From Meandrina meandrites (Eukaryota; Cnidaria; Anthozoa; Scleractinia; Meandrinidae), in the NCBI GenBank assembly GCA_963693305.1, contig OY855904.1, positions 34,091,417 to 34,155,416 of the forward strand: a DNA stretch of 64,000 nucleotides, in the 5' to 3' direction. This document shows, piece after piece, positions 39,359-47,961 of the stretch. A program made the position numbers and the translations under genes. Every line of letters starts with the position of its first letter. Position 1 is the first letter of the stretch. Under the pieces are notes generated by a model. It searched no databases and was not told the DNA's origin. It saw nothing but the letters and a program-made list of their open reading frames with translations.

Positions 39359-39814
39359 GATATCAAGGTTGTTTCTCAGACAGTATGCTCCAAACTGGAC
39401 TGCTATTAAGGTACATGCATTACTGCCTTCCCTTCCCCCTATTGTTGATTGGCTAATCTCTGGTGGAAATTTAAACTGGGTGATGTTTGCACTGACATGG
39501 TTGGCTTTTACCTGTACAACATGTGAAAGCCCTCCATCTAAACCTAAAGTTTCATCACGGTAACCAAGTTCTGAATATTGGTTGACAACCACCTCTCCCT
39601 TTCTGTAAATGAATCTCCCAAGAGCAGGTCCATAGCTTAAAGCTGAAAGGTTGCCCCCACTTGCGTGCTTTAGAACGCTAAAGACGGATTCTAGGGCACT
39701 TCCATTGATCCTTAATGGGCTTATAAAATATTTCCCATCAGGGGACACGTTACCAAAAAACCATTCACAAAATGCAAGGAAACCATAGACAACAATTCTC
39801 AGAAGGTCCCAAGT
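39359..39814 (-). CDS. P-like transposase exon 8, part 1 (third catalytic Glu, protease Cys)
   Basis: Encodes TWDLLRIVVYGF, YFISPLRINGSALESVFS (candidate catalytic Glu), a GYRDE motif, then QSTIGGREGSNACTLIA with the putative protease Cys. Its last four codons (NLDI) lie in the target-site duplication of the Penelope insertion. Confidence 0.85.
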
Positions 39815-40371
39815 CTGCAAATCAAAATATTACCCAATAAGTACAATTATATATTTATATAAACAGGTTGAAAACTGAAAAAAAAAAACAGTTTCAACTG
39901 CAGTTTTAACGATAATTTTGTGGATATTCCTGTTGTGATAATGAATGCTTCTGCATCCTAACTAAAGACCCAGTCTTTTTTGACTCCCTAATTTGCTTAC
40001 CACTCCCCCCAAAAATTAAAAAGTATGTGTTACATGTAATAAATAGAGAGCAACAAGGGATAATAAGCCCTCATTTCATGCACTGTAATAGTGTGACATT
40101 TATTGTTCTTGATAAATCCAGTACTATTTTTCATGTTTGGGCACTATATCACTCAGCTTTATTGTTTGTTAAGAACCATCATTTATTTTACTGAATTCTG
40201 TTTTGTATGTGTGCGTGTGGGTGCCGAGGGGGGAGGGGGTAGAAGGTCTGTGCACGAGGTCCAGACAGCAGAATGTTAAGTGGTTCATGAAATTTGTCAA
40301 AAAGGAGGGAGTGAGGCACAAACCCTTTATCCATGCCGTGTTTTGTCCTAACCCAGGTACAATATACTGAC

Positions 40372-40424
40372 CTGCCAGGCAAGGAATTTCTTTTGTCTGG
40401 ACTTCATTGAGTTATCAGGGTACA
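40372..40424 (-). CDS. P-like transposase exon 7 (53-nt mini-exon)
   Basis: Phase 1 in, phase 0 out: YPDNSMKSRQKKFLAWQ, which leads directly into TWDLLRI of exon 8. Acceptor TTAACAG, donor GTCAGT. Resolves an otherwise impossible phase jump between exons 6 and 8. Confidence 0.75.
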
Positions 40425-40806
40425 CTGTTAACACAATCAACAAAATAAGGAGTGTATAAATCAGTATGTAACTTATTCTTCTTTGTACAATGGCAATGTA
40501 ACAATTACAAGTCAATGAATCTACTGTCAAGTTTAATACATGTTCTTGTTTCCATATACGGTTATAAGCCCTGGGCTTATAACCGGAATTTTATGGTATG
40601 TAAAATCTATTATTAAGTATGTACAATTTTTAACAACCTAGCTGGTCCGTAAATTGTTTTATAAGTTTTCTGTCGGCTACTGCTGGAGGCGTTTCTTGTG
40701 TTGGCATGAACAAATGAGACTGGATATCATTCACCTTTATGCAATTATCTTTTCAAAATTATGTAGATATTTTAGCACTATTTAGCTTGCTAACACATCT
40801 AGATAC

Positions 40807-41011
40807 CTGTCTGGGAATGGCTATTGCACCATTCCTCAAAGTACTTCATTCCATTTCTGATATTAGCTAGGATAGGGCTCTGCAGATTGTTCACTCTACG
40901 ATGATCTAACAATCCTTTTTCAAAAATGAGATTGCAAGCTTCTAAATATTTGGCTGCTGCTTCTTCTGATGGTCCTTCAAGGTCCTTGATTGCAGCAATC
41001 ATAAATCTTTG
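40807..41011 (-). CDS. P-like transposase exon 6
   Basis: 205 nt, phase 0 in, phase 1 out: AAAKYLEACNLIFEKGLL, DHRRVNNL, NGMKYFEEW. Part of the insertion domain between the second and third catalytic residues. Confidence 0.8.
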
Positions 41012-41323
41012 CTAGAAAAGTAGTGAATGGAATTTAGCATATGAACCTTAAGTGTATTTGGTCAGCTTGTATTAGTGCATCTGAATTAAAATCGTCAACA
41101 ACAATGAGTTAAGTAATTAAGGCAACACATCTTTCTAACATTTAATTATTTTTTTTTTGTCTTTATTTGGTACTCCATGAGCTTGGGAAATGTACACATG
41201 CAAAAATACTAATTAATTTAATATTAACAAATAAATTGTGTTGTACTGTTTACTAACAGTTTTAAATTCTTTATGTTGTTGTTGTTTTTTTTAATAAAAG
41301 GAGAAGCAAGCTGGCATATCTAC

Positions 41324-41548
41324 CTGCATAATCTTAGCAGGCCTGACATTAAGACGAGTCCAATTATCCCTATAGACAAAAGCATATTTCAGTCCAGGCA
41401 CTTTTCGACTCATTCCCTTTTCTGCTCTTTCCATTTCTTCAGTGAACACCTTTTCAATGGTTTCCCAGCCAAATTTTGTTCCATCCAGAGTGAATGACTT
41501 GGAGCCACTGGGCCTGGAGCTGTAAAATGCTGCAACCATGTTCTTTAA
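41324..41548 (-). CDS. P-like transposase exon 5
   Basis: 225 nt, phase 0 both ends: [37 protein letters not shown]. Continues PSHQ|LKNM as in related transposases. Confidence 0.85.
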
Positions 41549-41925
41549 CTAAAAATGAGTTAAATCAACATTTTTCAAATTAAAAAAATATATATATTGT
41601 TTTGTTCAGTAGCAAACATTTATTGCATATATGATAGCAGAATGGTTTCTACATGCATGCATGTACTCAAATTCTCCCAGTATGGTCGACCCCCATATTT
41701 CTTTGAGAATTAGCTAAAAATCATAAAATCAAGTCATTATTTTTTCTCTGTTGATACTCTTGCTCAATTCTTATATCTTGATTAAATATACCAATTATAA
41801 TAATATTTGGAGGTAAAAGTTCATGATCATCACTCTTGGGGTCAAATGTTAACTGAAGGGTAAACAAGATATTCAAGCAATTATTGTTTAGTGTATTGTC
41901 TGCTATTGGCAATAAACTGGAGAAC

Positions 41926-42399
41926 CTGATGACTTGGGCAAATCATGGCAAAAATGGGTCTGCCTAAGGGATCCTCTGGATTAGGAAAGGAGACATCTAG
42001 GTAATACTTGCCATGCAAAGTATCAGCTGCCTCATTCACTGGAAACTGAGATCTTTCATAGCCAGTTAGCATCTTTAACACGGTCAGGTTAGAGGATGCT
42101 CCATCACACAGGATGATTGCCACCTTAAATCCATATGATGTGAATGCTTTAAGACAAAGCATGACAAACTCCTGAAGAGTACTAGAAGCTATGGACTTCT
42201 CAATGGGGAAGTAGGGTCCAACAAGATCATAGCCAGAAGTTATGTCTCTCCACAGAAACTGCATAACATGGCTAGTTTTTTGTGCACCAAATTGCACTGT
42301 GGAGCTATAAACATCATGAAGCACTTTCAATTCATCCTCTGGAATGGTGAATCCAGTTATCCCCCCACCTTTCAAATTCCAAGCAACCTTCATCTGTAC
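41926..42399 (-). CDS. P-like transposase exon 4 (second catalytic Asp)
   Basis: 474 nt, phase 0 both ends. Encodes VQMKVAWNL, QFLWRDITSGYDLVGPYF, ILCDGASSNL and MICPSHQ. These are the most recognisable P-superfamily motifs. Confidence 0.9.
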
Positions 42400-42733
42400 C
42401 TGCAATGATATTTTTGCCATGAAAATTTAGGGGCATAATGTCTCATTTTAGAGGTATGTACAAAATTATGCAATATATTTTGCCAGTGTTTACAATTTGC
42501 ATATCAGGTGTAAATTAAAGTACCCATAGCAAACAGTTTGCAATGGGTCTTGCTCAGTCTACATGAAAGAGTACATTGCAGTGTCACACATGTTTCCTGT
42601 TAATTTCTCATATATGGCAATGGAACAGATAAATATTTCCCATGATGTAAATATGTTTACATAGATTGTGAATATAGTATCACACCTCATTTAAAGTTAA
42701 TTCAATGTAAAAACTATTTTAAATAATCTGTAC

Positions 42734-42975
42734 TTTAACTTCATCCCACATCATGACTCCCAGGCCAAGAGGTCTCGGGTGACCATCCTTCTCCCTTTGA
42801 TCTTGGTAACTCTTAAACTGGTCGTGCTGTGCTTTAAGGTACTCGTCATCTATACCAGCCTTTTCTGCACCATCTTTAAGAATCTTGGAAATCACCTTTG
42901 AGCAAGGAAGCTGTAATATCTTGAGATCACGAAGAGCATGAAAAGCAGAAGGGCTGCGGGTGTAAACTGCAAGTG
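42734..42975 (-). CDS. P-like transposase exon 3 (first catalytic Asp)
   Basis: 242 nt, phase 1 in (acceptor TTCTTTAG), phase 0 out (donor GTACAG). Encodes RSPSAFHALRDLKILQLPC and ends MMWDEVK, the first catalytic Asp strand of the RNase-H-like core. Confidence 0.8.
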
Positions 42976-43306
42976 CTAAAGAAATAACTAACAACAGTCA
43001 AATATTAAGTGTTTGTAAATATGGGTTATTGACCAAGTGTGAGGTCAAGATGGTGCTCTGCATGCATGTTTATGGACTGAGACGACTGAAAGTCAAGGTC
43101 CAAAGCACGCAAAAAAATTGAACTGCTTTTAGTTAATTTCTTATTAATTATGATTATTGAATACTGTACTGAAATCACTGCAACCAATATATGACTTCCC
43201 ATTCTATAATCAAAAGCACTGTAGGGTCACTTCAAGACCTGGCCCAAGTAAAGATGCACCCCCTCTTTACTACTACTAAAAGTAAGTGATACAAAACAAT
43301 TCCTAC

Positions 43307-43354
43307 CAACTCTGATAGTAGCCAATGACCACCTGTTTCCCTTTTTTCCAGTTG
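43307..43354 (-). CDS. P-like transposase exon 2 (48-nt mini-exon)
   Basis: Phase 1 in and out; encodes TGKKGNRWSLATIR between acceptor TTGCAG and donor GTAGGA. Found by looking for the GGRKSN-W motif that links the two flanking exons in related proteins (recalled). Confidence 0.7.
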
Positions 43355-43490
43355 CTGCAATTAATTAAAAGCAAGACGTTAACATGAAAATATGACTTTC
43401 CTTAATTCAAATCATGTACATGTTTATAAATGCATCATGCTTACTACGCTAAGCTTAAGCTTAAGAAACTATACAATGAAATGCACAAAC

Positions 43491-44583
43491 CATTTCTCTG
43501 TTGGTCTTTGAAGAAACTTGCCCGGTCCTTCTTCCATACTTCTTCCAAGATAAGCCCGCTTGAGCTATTTCCATTCTCGCTTTTGAACTCATTTCCCTCT
43601 ATCGTGATGTTTTTCAATTCTTCCTTTCCCTGTTTTGAATCTTCGATGGCTTCAATAAGCTTACAGAGCTCAGTAGACTGGTCCTCTGGAAGCTCGATTT
43701 TGGTTTTCTTGTAGTATTTGCGAACTGCTTTTTTCAGGAGTAATCGTTCGTTTCTAAGTTTGGAACGCCGCTTCTGTGCGCTGCCCGGGGAAAGAAACTT
43801 GACAGGATAATTACTTGATGGCATTTGACGCTGGGCTCTCGTTGCTTCATCTAAGTTCAATTTGTGATCGAGTTTTCGTTGAATGTAAGAACGTGCCTTG
43901 AGGCATTCCCCACAAACACGAGACCATCTGGGGTCCGAATCATCCTTCCGCGCCTGAGAGCTTGGAGGGTGCCACACTTTGCAGTTAACTGAATGAACGC
44001 TTTTGATGGGATCTGCCATGTATTTCACTGTTTTTGGAGCGTAACCCAGCTTGGTTTCTACATCTTCGTAACCAATCAGTCCAGGACATAACGTATGAGA
44101 ACTGGAGAACCAACGTGAAGCTAGTGCAATCAAGTCTGCAGAATCTGTTGAATTTAACTGGCCTTTCGCTAACTCCTGAAATCCGTAGATGGTACACTGG
44201 AAACGCCAAGAACCGTCAGCAAAAATCAGCAGTCTGACAGGCTGAAATGGTCCTGTTTTTTCGCTGTATGTGTGTTCTTGGCACGGGTATACAACAAGAG
44301 CTGAATCTGGACAACGTTCATTTCTCTCGAATAACAGTGGCGAGTGTTTTTCCGTAAGTGAAATGATATCACAAGCATATCTCAAATTCTTCAAGTATAT
44401 GCACCATTCTTTAAGTTGTGTTCGTTCTTTCAGGTTGAGTGAAGCACAATGCCGTTTCGCTAGCAGTTTTTCCTTTAACACATCTTTGACTGATTTACCT
44501 TCAGGTGCATTTTCATCCTTTGAGCTAACACAAGTATCGTCGGATGGCTTCGATAAATTTATAGTTTCTTCTGTCCGTTTCAT
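43491..44583 (-). CDS. P-like transposase exon 1
   Basis: 1093 nt, ATG at 44583, ends phase 1 at donor G|GTTTGT. Contains the VKFLSPGS and basic QKRRSKLRNERLLLKKA segments, WHPPSSQAR, and the end FFKDQQRN. No typical THAP motif at the N-terminus, unlike Drosophila P. It starts about 330 bp inside the right TIR. Confidence 0.8.
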
Positions 44584-44923
44584 GACTAGTGGCGTTCACA
44601 AACGGGTGTAAATTTTGCGCGGGTTTGTAATTTATGCCTCAACTGCATTCGCTCTCATGATCAGCTTTAAAGAACTGTATCGTGGGAAGACTTTCGAGAT
44701 AAAAAATCTGGAATCCTGGAACCTGCAAAGAAAAACTGAACGGTGGAACGTTGCTACCGATTTTTTTTCAATCAGCTAACATCCGCCATTTTTTTTATTC
44801 GGCACTGACCAATCAGACGCGGACGTTCACGGAAACATCTTTTCGCGGGAGAATGATTCTAAAAATAGCTCAAGGTGAAACTACGCTGTTGACCCATACC
44901 ATTACTAGATGGAGGCTCCAGGG

Positions 44924-45285
44924 TTCACCGCGGTCAAACGTCTGAGGCTGTTTTTGTTTTCTTATTTCGAGAGAAGTCAATCACGTTAACGTGAAAGCAT
45001 CAGTAAGGATATGTGAAATAGCTGCTGAGGGTAAATATATTTCTCATTTCTCTTAAACGAGATTCTTTTACTTGTAAAATGCTCCGCACCCGAACAAAAT
45101 TGCTTTGACAATGGCGCCGACAGTCGGCATTTCGCCGTTTTCAAACACTTAGAACTTTTTTAGTAAAGTTCCAAAAAAATTAGTAAACCAGGAGAATACT
45201 TGTTAAGTATTAAACTTTGAACAGTGAAAATGAAAACCTTATCTTTGAAGTAGTTTTCTTATTTTTTACGTTTTACCGCGGTGAA
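44924..45285. mobile_element. 362-bp MITE with 9-bp TSD inside the right TIR
   Basis: Ends TTCACCGCGGT and its complement; flanked by GCTCCAGGG at 44915-44923 and 45286-45294. Removing the insertion and one GCTCCAGGG gives an uninterrupted right TIR that matches the left TIR. A 9-bp TSD is typical of Mutator-like elements, so that class is suggested. Non-coding body. Confidence 0.8.
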
Positions 45286-45324
45286 GCTCCAGGGTAATGT
45301 GCTCCTGTCGCTTTTCTTTAGTTT

Positions 45325-45483
45325 AGCACCAAGAACGCGGACTATCGCTAAGTCCGTTCAGATAGTCCGCGATTCGCCGACTTCCGGTCCTTTATACTCA
45401 AATCTGATTGGCTGAAAATTGAAAATGAGCAACCTGTGCATGCTCAAAACTCGGACCTGGCCAGAGTTCGCATTCTTGGTGCT
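45325..45483. mobile_element. ~160-bp MITE with AGCACCAAGAAYGCG ends
   Basis: AGCACCAAGAACGCG at the left and the complement of AGCACCAAGAATGCG at the right. An internal hairpin GCGGACTATC...GATAGTCCGC lies at 45336-45371. No clear TSD seen. Confidence 0.55.
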
Positions 45484-45680
45484 GACCAAGAGAAAAGCGG
45501 GCTCTGGGGAGGAGATTGTCAATCATTTTTAGAACAAAACGGGTATTTAAAAGTTCTACCCAGTCCGATTTTCATTTCTCGCGAATAAACTGGCAAACTG
45601 TAATAATATTAGCTACTTCTACTTCAAAGCGGAATAAAAAAATGCTATAGTCGACTGTCAATCGACTGCTAATCAACAGT

Positions 45681-47411
45681 TTGCAACTGAAGAAACTAGC
45701 GACAGCGACAATCAAAATAGCGACAATCAAAATAAGTCAATACGCGGACGACACAACACTTATCCTCGATGGGTCACGTGAATCTCTCCTAGCATCCCTA
45801 AAAATGCTAGATGATTTCAGCAAAGTATCTGGCCTCAGACTTAATGATAAGAAAACGGAAGCTCTATGGATTGGCGCAAGTATTGGAAATGAAAAAATCA
45901 TGTTACCTGGAAAGGAACTGAAATGGCCCAAAGAAAAGGTAAAATCCCTTGGGCTATGGATCTCAACAAATCCTGAACTATCCGCATCTTTAAACTACAG
46001 CGAGAAACTTGAAAAAGTCAAGGAAATCTTAAGGTGCTGGAAATACCGTAGACTCACCTTGTTAGGCAAAATCACTGTAATCAAAGCATTAGTGGTCTCA
46101 CAATTGGTTTATTTACTCTCACCCCTTTGTTCAAACTACAAGGTTTTAAATGAAATAAACAATTTACTTTACAACTTTCTCTGGAATGGTAAAGGCGACA
46201 AGATAAAGCGCAAAGTTATGATAAATGATTTCCGCGATGGTGGCCTAAAAATGATTGACCTTATCTCCTTCAATAAATCTCTTAAGACCAAATGGATTAA
46301 AAAATATTTGGATAACAGTAACAGCGGGAAATGGAAAATTTTCTTTGATATGGCCCTCAAAAAGTTTGGCTGCCAAAATCTTTTTTCTTGTAACCTTAAC
46401 ATCAGAGACACCTTGGCAACAATAACAACTTCGGATGCCTTTCTAAAAGAAATATTAGAAATTTGGGCAGAGGTTAACTTCGACTCCAAAATAACATCTA
46501 AAGATCAATTCTTGGTTCAACCTCTTTGGCATAATTCCTTAATAAAAATAGCAAACAAGCCAGTATTTTTGAAAGACTGGTGCACGAAAGGAATAATTAT
46601 GGTAAAACATCTTTTAGGACCGGACAATGACACCTTTCTCTCGTTAAAGGATTTTCGCTCAAAGTATGATTTTGACCCTCCCCCTCTCACCTTCTATGGA
46701 TTAATATCTGCTGTAAAGTCTCTTCGGACCAAGTCAAACTTTCAAGATGTCCAGAACACCAATTATGAACATGAGCCGCTTTCAACAAAAATTTTGCAGG
46801 TTCAAAAAGCAACTACATTAATATACCAAAAACTGATCAATAGCAAGAGTTTAACCCCAGAATCAAGTCAAAAGAAATGGATAGAGGACTGTTGCCTACC
46901 AACTAACGATAATATAAATTGGACTGCCGCCTACGTTTTGGCGAAAAAGTGCACCAAGAGCACAAAGCTGATCGAATTTCAGTATAAATTTTTACATAGA
47001 CGTATCCCAACGAATAGTTTTTTATTTAGAATAGGTCTCCAGGCTAATGAAAACTGCAGCTTCTGTCATACCTCCACAGAGTCATTAATTCATCTTTTTT
47101 GGTCATGCGATAAGACATCATATTTTTGGAATGAAGTCACTGGATGGCTACAAAACTTAAATTTACTACCTAAAGAATATACTTTGACAAATGTTACTGC
47201 TTTGGGTCTGAGGCCAGATGTTTCTCAATTTGTACTTCTCATCAATTACTGCTTCCTGTTAGCACGATATCACATATGGCTTGCTAAATCGAAAGAAAAT
47301 TCCCCTAACCTTATACATTTCGTATGTCTATTAAAATCGCAATATGAAATAGAAACAAAAAAAGGAGAGACAAGGAAATGGAAACCTCTTGCAGGATATA
47401 TAAACGTTTGA
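45681..47411 (+). CDS. LINE ORF2 C-terminal part (RT fragment and zinc finger)
   Basis: Starts in host-side sequence, then YADDTT of the RT, the thumb and connection regions, and the C-terminal finger CSFCHTSTESLIHLFWSC. It retains the full C-terminus (about 50 residues more than the other copy), ending PLAGYINV. Only a handful of residues differ from the second LINE in the ~560-residue overlap. Confidence 0.85.
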   Translation: MQLKKLATATIKIATIKISQYADDTTLILDGSRESLLASLKMLDDFSKVSGLRLNDKKTEALWIGASIGNEKIMLPGKELKWPKEKVKSLGLWISTNPELSASLNYSEKLEKVKEILRCWKYRRLTLLGKITVIKALVVSQLVYLLSPLCSNYKVLNEINNLLYNFLWNGKGDKIKRKVMINDFRDGGLKMIDLISFNKSLKTKWIKKYLDNSNSGKWKIFFDMALKKFGCQNLFSCNLNIRDTLATITTSDAFLKEILEIWAEVNFDSKITSKDQFLVQPLWHNSLIKIANKPVFLKDWCTKGIIMVKHLLGPDNDTFLSLKDFRSKYDFDPPPLTFYGLISAVKSLRTKSNFQDVQNTNYEHEPLSTKILQVQKATTLIYQKLINSKSLTPESSQKKWIEDCCLPTNDNINWTAAYVLAKKCTKSTKLIEFQYKFLHRRIPTNSFLFRIGLQANENCSFCHTSTESLIHLFWSCDKTSYFWNEVTGWLQNLNLLPKEYTLTNVTALGLRPDVSQFVLLINYCFLLARYHIWLAKSKENSPNLIHFVCLLKSQYEIETKKGETRKWKPLAGYINV

Positions 47412-47808
47412 TTAAATATCCTTTCTCCAGCTTTATTTGTCTCTTTTTAATTGTCCTCATCTCCTGACAGGACCATAGCTAAATTCATCTAGAGTATTTC
47501 ACATGCCTTTGCTTCTTATTTCACTTCAACAATATAAAAAGTATATAGCCGTATGTGTTATTGATTTCTACTCCTTCTCCTTTCTTTGCCCTTACTTGTA
47601 ACTCTAAGTGGATTGCTAGTTGTACTTAAGTGTTAATTTTGTAACCAGATCTATTTCATATATGTAGCGTAAGTAGACCCTAGCGTTATAAGTAGTGTAA
47701 TTAGTGTACAGTTTGTAATAGTCAGTAGTGTAATTGGTGTACAGTTTGTAACCGTAATTTTGTAAGTACTGCTTTTCTTTGAGTGCATTACAATAAAAAA
47801 AAAAAAAC
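45725..47808 (+). mobile_element. 5'-truncated Tx1/L1-like LINE
   Basis: Homology to the LINE at 50-56 kb starts within RT motif 5 (ISQYADDTTL) and runs through the 3' UTR to a poly(A) tail at 47796-47808. At the 5' junction GCGACAATCAAAATA is duplicated in tandem. Classic product of incomplete target-primed reverse transcription. Confidence 0.9.
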
Positions 47809-47824
47809 TCCGCGAGCACAAGCA

Positions 47825-47961
47825 TCTTATTAACTGAGCTTAGTCGGTCTGGTTGGGAGGATCTCGACCTTGGTCGTGAGTACAGACCTCGCTGCGTTTG
47901 GTCTGTACTTACGAGTGACATTAAGAATGTTCCATACAGACCTCCTGCTCGGTTAATAAGA
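47825..47961. repeat. Fold-back palindrome (~137 bp)
   Basis: CTTATTAACTGAGC mirrors GCTCGGTTAATAAG, with GTACAGACC and GGTCTGTAC near the centre. Close relative of 24366-24506. It lies 16 bp after the LINE poly(A). Confidence 0.85.

Larger units (their letters stand above)
34267..44583 (-). pseudogene. P-element-type transposase with C-terminal cysteine-protease-like domain (interrupted)
   Basis: Eight exons on minus: 44583-43491, 43354-43307, 42975-42734, 42399-41926, 41548-41324, 41011-40807, 40424-40372, and a last exon 39814-39359 continuing at 34734-34267 beyond the Penelope insertion. All introns are GT-AG and every phase matches. The first seven exons total 2340 nt (780 codons) and the last adds 307 codons including the stop, giving about 1087 residues without a stop. 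Features: WHPPSSQAR and CGECL (Cys/His region), an RNase-H-like transposase core with Asp458 (WDEVK), Asp560 (CDGASSN) and Glu822 (SALES) as candidate catalytic residues, and PSHQLKN and TWDLLRI motifs of the P superfamily. A C-terminal domain has Cys914 (SNACT) and Asp1039/His1041 (IDSH), reminiscent of papain-fold or deubiquitinase-like proteases. The insertion falls after residue 932, in frame, between Cys and His. Confidence 0.8.
31890..45307. mobile_element. P-superfamily DNA transposon with protease-like domain, carrying nested insertions
   Basis: Left end CAGGAGCACATTACCCTGGA (31890) and right end its complement (to 45307). The TSD is TCGCTTT at 31883-31889 and 45308-45314. TIR similarity continues inward through CCTTCATCT/CCTCCATCT and the module ACCTTGAGCTATTTTTAG...CCCGCGAAA (31952-31987; mirrored at 44845-44880). 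The right TIR is split by a 362-bp insertion. Contents: a two-part ORF on plus near the left end, and an eight-exon transposase gene on minus read from the right end. A Penelope pair inserted at 34747-39358 is 4.6 kb, so the element itself was about 8.4 kb. Confidence 0.9.

Noticed and set aside
39359..39814. Viral origin of the protease-like domain
   Set aside because: The Cys...Asp-x-His layout recalls herpesvirus tegument and deubiquitinase-like folds, but it sits in frame within an intron-containing transposase; no viral gene is nearby.
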